From positions 1 to 25,522 of the forward strand of contig JAZNRE010000040.1 of assembly GCA_045590535.1 (NCBI GenBank): a DNA stretch of 25,522 nucleotides. The letters are read 5' to 3'. This document shows, one piece after another, positions 22,344-25,522 of the stretch (the stretch's first letter is position 1; each line of letters begins with the position of its first letter). The notes under the pieces are model-generated. The model ran no database searches. It saw nothing but the letters and a program-made list of their open reading frames with translations, and had not been told where the DNA came from. A program made the position numbers and the translations under genes. Source of the DNA: UMGS755 sp045590535. GTDB taxonomy: Bacteria; Bacillota; Clostridia; UBA1381; UBA9506.

Positions 22344-22778
22344 ATGGAACGAGTAAAACAAATTTCTGTATTCGTAGAAAACGCCAGAGGTAAATTATCC
22401 AAAATTACCACGGCACTGGCAGAAGGCGGCATTAACATTCGTGCCCTGTCTATTGCCGATACCACCGACTTCGGCATTCTCAGAATGATTGTGCAGGACC
22501 CGGAAAAAGCCGTTTCCATTTTAGAACAGTATGATATTATGGTAAAATCCACCGAGGTTATCGTTGTGGAGATTGACGATGAGCCCTCCGGCCTGAACAA
22601 AGCTTTGTGCCTTTTAAGAGATAACGACATTGCTCTTGAATATCTCTACGCTTTTGTGAGCAAAAAGGAAAACGAAGCCTATGTGATCATGAAAACAGAC
22701 GATGCCGACGCCGCTGAAAAAGCCTTAACCGGCGGCGGTGTTCGCGTTTTGTCAGCAAAGGAAGTATACACGCTTTGA
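22344..22778 (+). CDS. Tandem ACT-domain protein
   Basis: The 144 residues hold two ACT folds. The first is VKQISVFVENARGKLSKITT with ALAEGGINIRALSIADT (residues about 3-45). The second is SGLNKALCLLRDNDIALEYLYAF (about 78-100). ACT domains bind amino acids and control enzymes or transporters. Stand-alone two-ACT proteins next to paaK and ior genes are common in anaerobes, and a sensor for aromatic amino acids is a reasonable inference. The frame extends upstream to 22278, overlapping iorB, but the ATG at 22344 has AAGGAAGGA close by and gives the normal N-terminus. Its stop shares a base with the next start (TGATG). Confidence 0.92.
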   Translation: MERVKQISVFVENARGKLSKITTALAEGGINIRALSIADTTDFGILRMIVQDPEKAVSILEQYDIMVKSTEVIVVEIDDEPSGLNKALCLLRDNDIALEYLYAFVSKKENEAYVIMKTDDADAAEKALTGGGVRVLSAKEVYTL

Positions 22779-24046
22779 TGAATCAGATTATGAAAGATGC
22801 CTATGGCATCAGCCCGCAAACCATTGCTCTTCTGCGTCGCGCCGAAGAAGACCTGGCCGAGCCTTTTCGTCGGTTTGAAGCAATGGCCGAGGTCAATCAG
22901 GCAAAAGTGCTTGCCGCCTTTCACGAAGAGACCATTAGCGAGCGCCATTTAACCGGCACCACCGGCTATGGCTATGACGACGCCGGCCGGGATGCATTAG
23001 ACCGGATTTACGCCTCGGTTTTTGGGGCTGAAGCGGCTTTGGTCCGCCAACAGATTGTTTCAGGAACCCATGCCCTTGCCGCCTGCTTTTTTGGCATTTT
23101 GCGCCCAGGCGACACCGTGGTCTTTGCCACCGACACCCCCTATGACACCTTGGAAGAGGTTGTGGGACTGCGGGGTGAGGCAGGAAGCGGCTCCTTGGCC
23201 GATTGGGGCGTGAATAGCAAGGTTGTGCCTTTGCTTTCGGATGGCTCTCCGGATTATGACGCCATTAAAGCTGCCCTTGACCCCTCTGTTAAAATGGTGG
23301 CCATGCAGCGCTCAAAAGGCTATGCCTGGCGCAAATCCCTTTCCATTTGTGACCTTAAAGAGCTCATTGGCTTTATTAAAGGAATTGCTCCCCATGTAAT
23401 TTGCATGGTGGATAATTGCTATGGTGAATTTGTTGAAGAGCTTGAGCCAACGGCCGTTGGTGCCGATTTGATGGCCGGTTCACTAATTAAAAATCCCGGT
23501 GGCGGTCTGGCGCCCACAGGTGGCTACATTGCTGGTCGCCGCGACTTGGTAGAGCTGGCAGCTGCCCGCTTAACCTCCCCTGGCATTGGCGGCGAGGTGG
23601 GTGCAACCCTGGGGGTGAACCGTCTCTTTTTCCAGGGCTTGTTCCTGGCGCCCCACACGGTTATGCAAAGCTTAAAATCCGCTGCTTTGGCAGCCCGGGT
23701 TTTTGAACTTGCCGGCTATGATGTTTGCCCCACAGCCGATAGTCTGCGCACCGACATTATTCAGGCCATTCGGTTAGGTAGTGCCGAAAAGGTTTGTGCT
23801 TTTTGCCAGGGCATTCAAAAAGGCTCACCCATTGACAGTCAGGTTTGCCCTGAGCCCTGGGACATGCCCGGCTACGAAAGCCCTGTTATTATGGCTGCCG
23901 GCACCTTTGTTTCCGGTGCCAGTATTGAAATTTCAGCCGATGCCCCCATTCGTGAGCCCTTTGCAGTTTATCTGCAGGGTGGCTTGACCTATGAAAGCGC
24001 AAAAGTAGCTTTGCTCTGCGCCTTGGATAAGGTTTTAGCGCAGTAG
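22778..24046 (+). CDS. PLP-dependent enzyme of the YnbB/methionine gamma-lyase (aluminum resistance) family
   Basis: The 422-residue fold-type I PLP enzyme fits the Met_gamma_lyase family PF06838, often annotated aluminum resistance protein or YnbB. Signature stretches are HLTGTTGYGYDDAGRDALD (residues about 56-74), QIVSGTHALAACFFG, VDNCYGEFVEE and GSLIKNPGGGLAPTGGY. The last holds the probable PLP lysine (about Lys238). The ATG at 22778 overlaps the ACT stop as TGATG; the TTG one codon earlier is less likely. A lyase acting on sulfur or other amino acids is plausible, but the in vivo substrate of this family is not settled. It ends the operon, followed by a terminator at 24074-24114. Confidence 0.9.
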   Translation: MNQIMKDAYGISPQTIALLRRAEEDLAEPFRRFEAMAEVNQAKVLAAFHEETISERHLTGTTGYGYDDAGRDALDRIYASVFGAEAALVRQQIVSGTHALAACFFGILRPGDTVVFATDTPYDTLEEVVGLRGEAGSGSLADWGVNSKVVPLLSDGSPDYDAIKAALDPSVKMVAMQRSKGYAWRKSLSICDLKELIGFIKGIAPHVICMVDNCYGEFVEELEPTAVGADLMAGSLIKNPGGGLAPTGGYIAGRRDLVELAAARLTSPGIGGEVGATLGVNRLFFQGLFLAPHTVMQSLKSAALAARVFELAGYDVCPTADSLRTDIIQAIRLGSAEKVCAFCQGIQKGSPIDSQVCPEPWDMPGYESPVIMAAGTFVSGASIEISADAPIREPFAVYLQGGLTYESAKVALLCALDKVLAQ

Positions 24047-24073
24047 CCACAGGACAAATCAAGCAATAAAATT

Positions 24074-24114
24074 AAACACGCTTCTTCTCTTATGGGAAGA
24101 GGCGTGTTTTCTTG
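24074..24114 (+). terminator. Terminator of the symporter-paaK-ior operon
   Basis: AAACACGC (24074-24081) pairs with GCGTGTTT (24102-24109) and the next six bases TTCTTC with GAAGAG. The T run, continued as TCTTG, gives the U tract. It lies 27 bases after the PLP enzyme stop. Confidence 0.88.
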
Positions 24115-24125
24115 TTAAAATCAAG

Positions 24126-24275
24126 CTGACAGAGGTGATAATTTCAAAGGGCATACTCTTTCATCTCTCCACATATAATTGTTAACAGATGCCCCGCCAG
24201 GCTCACGGCGGGAGAGATTTGCCGCCGACAAAAGATGCACTGCATCCGTCCACGGCTTTTATTTTTGTGAGTCAG
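24126..24275 (+). promoter_or_regulatory. Highly foldable leader of the deacetylase gene, possible unclassified riboregulator
   Basis: Helices seen by eye are CTGAC (24126-24130) with GTCAG (24271-24275), AGAGGTG (24131-24137) with CATCTCT (24162-24168), CCCGCC (24193-24198) with GGCGGG (24207-24212), and GATGC (24234-24238) with GCATC (24242-24246). A competing pair, CGGCGG (24206-24211) with CCGCCG (24222-24227), excludes the third helix. GCCG (24221-24224 or 24224-24227) can also pair with CGGC (24253-24256) just before TTTTATTTTT. No known riboswitch class fits. A TATAAT at 24174-24179 lacks a good -35 box, so the transcription start is unknown. Confidence 0.35.
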
Positions 24276-24290
24276 AAAGGCTATGAAGTC

Positions 24291-25130
24291 ATGCGAATTT
24301 TGGTTGTTAACAAAAAAATGCTCTTTGCCTATGGCGCCTTGCTCCTCTGCGCTGTTTTAACCTTCTTTTTTAGTTCAAACGCCGCCACAACGGTTTTTAA
24401 CGGAGAGGCAACCGAGCGTCTGTTGCCCATTTACAATGTGGATCGGGGTGATGAAAAGGTTTGTGCCCTGACCTTTGATGCCGCCTGGGATGACGCTGAC
24501 ACCGACCAACTGATTGAAATTTTGGATACCTATCAGGTAAAAGCCACCTTTTTTATGGTGGGCAGTTGGGTTGAAAAATATCCGGAGTCGGTGAAAAAGT
24601 TTGCCGATAAAGGCCACGAGATTATGAACCACTCTGACACGCACCCCCACATTGACCAGCTTTCAACCGAAAAGGTTAAAGAAGAAATTGCGGGCTGTGC
24701 CGATAAAATTGAGGCGGTTACCGGCGTGCGACCAACCCTTTTTCGCGGGCCTTACGGCGAATATAACAACACCGTCATCCGTGCCGCCGAAGAGCTTGGG
24801 CACAAAACGCTGCAATGGGATGTTGACAGCTTAGATTGGAAGGATTTAGACACCCAGGATATTGTAACCCGGGTTTTAAAACGGGTAAGACCCGGCTCGG
24901 TGATGCTCTTCCACAACGGTGCCAAAAACACCCCCGCCGCCCTGCCACAAATCATCAAAAAACTGCAGGAAGAGGGCTATCGTTTTGTAAAGGCATCGGA
25001 ACTGCTTCTGCCGGAGCCCACAACCATTAACAGCCAGGGCACACAAATTGCGGCAAAAAACGCTCCGGAAAACACGGAAGCTCCTGAAGCTGCTCCACAA
25101 GAGGCGGAAGAAGAAACCGCAAATTCTTAA
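24291..25130 (+). CDS. Polysaccharide deacetylase (NodB homology), PdaB-like
   Basis: This 279-residue carbohydrate esterase family 4 protein removes acetyl groups from an amino sugar polymer, probably peptidoglycan. A membrane anchor (residues about 10-28) follows a short cytoplasmic start, so the enzyme faces outward. Family motifs are TFDAAWDD (61-68; motif 1, with AAW in place of the usual second Asp and Gly, a variant found in PdaB-type proteins), HSDTHPH (114-120, metal ligands), RGPYGEYN (152-159), DVDSLDW and the C-terminal LFHNG. The last 35 residues are a Pro/Glu/Ala-rich tail. The frame runs to 24189, but the ATG at 24291 gives a clean anchor and has AAAGG 11 bases upstream. A sporulation role, as for PdaB, is possible but not shown. 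Confidence 0.9.
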   Translation: MRILVVNKKMLFAYGALLLCAVLTFFFSSNAATTVFNGEATERLLPIYNVDRGDEKVCALTFDAAWDDADTDQLIEILDTYQVKATFFMVGSWVEKYPESVKKFADKGHEIMNHSDTHPHIDQLSTEKVKEEIAGCADKIEAVTGVRPTLFRGPYGEYNNTVIRAAEELGHKTLQWDVDSLDWKDLDTQDIVTRVLKRVRPGSVMLFHNGAKNTPAALPQIIKKLQEEGYRFVKASELLLPEPTTINSQGTQIAAKNAPENTEAPEAAPQEAEEETANS

Positions 25131-25144
25131 AACAGTTGTTATGC

Positions 25145-25176
25145 AAAACGGCTCCCTTTATTAAGGGAGCCGTTTT
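25145..25176 (+). terminator. Bidirectional terminator between the deacetylase and MFS genes
   Basis: A perfect 14-base stem (AAAACGGCTCCCTT with AAGGGAGCCGTTTT) with a 4-base loop lies between the converging genes. The terminal A and T runs give a U tract on both strands. Confidence 0.93.
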
Positions 25177-25198
25177 ATTTCTCTTTTGCCGGGTTTTA

Positions 25199-25522
25199 TT
25201 ATTTATCTGCCGCTACGCCAAAATACTTTTTCCATTGCAAAATTGGTTGTATGCAACATAAAATCAGCAGCACCCCCATGATGAGCCAACTCAGCGTAAT
25301 GGCGCCCCAACCAAATTTATCGGCCAACACGCCAAAGCCACCGCTGGCCGCTACAACACCCAAGGATGACAAAGCATTTTTCAGTCCGGCAAAGGTGCCA
25401 CTATAGCCATAGCGTGCAAAATAAAGGGTGACCTGCACATCAAAGTAGCCACTGATTTTAATAAGCATCATCACAAGGGCCAACATAGCCACCGCAACAG
25501 ACAAAGGAATTGTGCCGATGAA
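25199..25522 (-). CDS. MFS transporter, C-terminal fragment (5' end outside window)
   Basis: The frame stays open to the edge, so the 107 visible residues are the C-terminal part of a longer protein. Three or four hydrophobic segments are present (MSVAVAMLALVMMLIKI, FAGLKNALSSLGVVAAS, GAITLSWLIMGVLLILCC). The SGGFGVLADKFGWG motif between them is a typical major facilitator loop (GxLaDrfG) leading into the last two helices. The substrate is not visible. The gene converges on the deacetylase gene and ends at a shared terminator. Confidence 0.75.
   Translation of the reverse strand, partial: FIGTIPLSVAVAMLALVMMLIKISGYFDVQVTLYFARYGYSGTFAGLKNALSSLGVVAASGGFGVLADKFGWGAITLSWLIMGVLLILCCIQPILQWKKYFGVAADK

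Noticed and set aside
24209..24230. Glycine-riboswitch-like words (GGGAGAG followed by GCCGCCGA)
   Set aside because: The essential second half (CTCTCAGG and AAAGGAC-type stretch) is missing, and the context is not glycine metabolism. Similarity is limited to short GC-rich words.
24126..24275. Possible lysine riboswitch, from the AGAGGTG start of the deacetylase leader
   Set aside because: The GCCGAAG, CTGGG and closing GGAG.GCTATC-type elements are absent. Only the first few bases resemble an L-box.
24189..24290. N-terminal extension of the deacetylase from an ATG at 24189
   Set aside because: The extra 34 residues are polar, come from the GC-rich hairpin region and have no ribosome binding site. 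They would also place a non-signal sequence before the membrane anchor.

Overview
The window looks like a chromosomal segment from an anaerobic, Gram-positive-type bacterium (Bacillota, most likely a clostridial lineage). The reasons are rubrerythrin, FeoAB ferrous iron uptake, an oxygen-sensitive indolepyruvate:ferredoxin oxidoreductase, purine-rich AGGAGG-type ribosome binding sites before nearly every gene, GTG/TTG starts, a PdaB-like polysaccharide deacetylase, and vegetative promoters with 17-base spacers. No phage, insertion sequence, CRISPR array, tRNA or rRNA was seen. This is lineage inference from gene content, not a database match.

Region 1 (48-7955, minus strand) is one long housekeeping operon: alaS, pgsA, a 67-residue membrane protein gene, valS, a DUF1292 gene, a hemolysin III-type membrane protein gene and mgtC. 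It runs from a promoter at 7927-7955 to a strong terminator at 48-82. Junctions are tight or overlapping.

Region 2 (7990-10435, minus strand) holds two single-gene units, fumC and purC, each with its own promoter and terminator.

Region 3 (10572-13317, plus strand) holds a CPA2-type cation:proton antiporter and a CLC protein with hallmarks of the fluoride/proton antiporter (CLC-F) branch. A strong terminator-like hairpin sits directly in front of the CLC ribosome binding site.

Region 4 (13390-16271, plus strand) is an iron operon: feoA, feoB and a small protein that joins a FeoB-associated cysteine-rich membrane segment to a heavy-metal-associated domain. Two copies of a GTTAGC-N4-GCTAAC palindrome, one at the feoA transcription start and one between feoA and feoB, suggest a DtxR/IdeR-like metal repressor. 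Rubrerythrin lies convergently downstream on the minus strand.

Region 5 (16920-24114, plus strand) is an aryl-acid/2-oxoacid operon: a sodium:solute symporter, phenylacetate-CoA ligase (paaK), iorA, iorB, a tandem ACT-domain protein and a PLP enzyme of the YnbB/methionine gamma-lyase family. The likely theme is interconversion of arylacetates, arylacetyl-CoA and arylpyruvates with ferredoxin, plus amino acid sensing.

Region 6 (24115-25522) holds a polysaccharide deacetylase gene with an unusually structured leader and, convergent to it, the 3' end of an MFS transporter gene cut by the window edge.

No clearly unprecedented system is visible. The best leads are the Feo/HMA fusion with its twin operators, the terminator placed before the CLC-F gene, and the two foldable leaders before iorA and the deacetylase gene.
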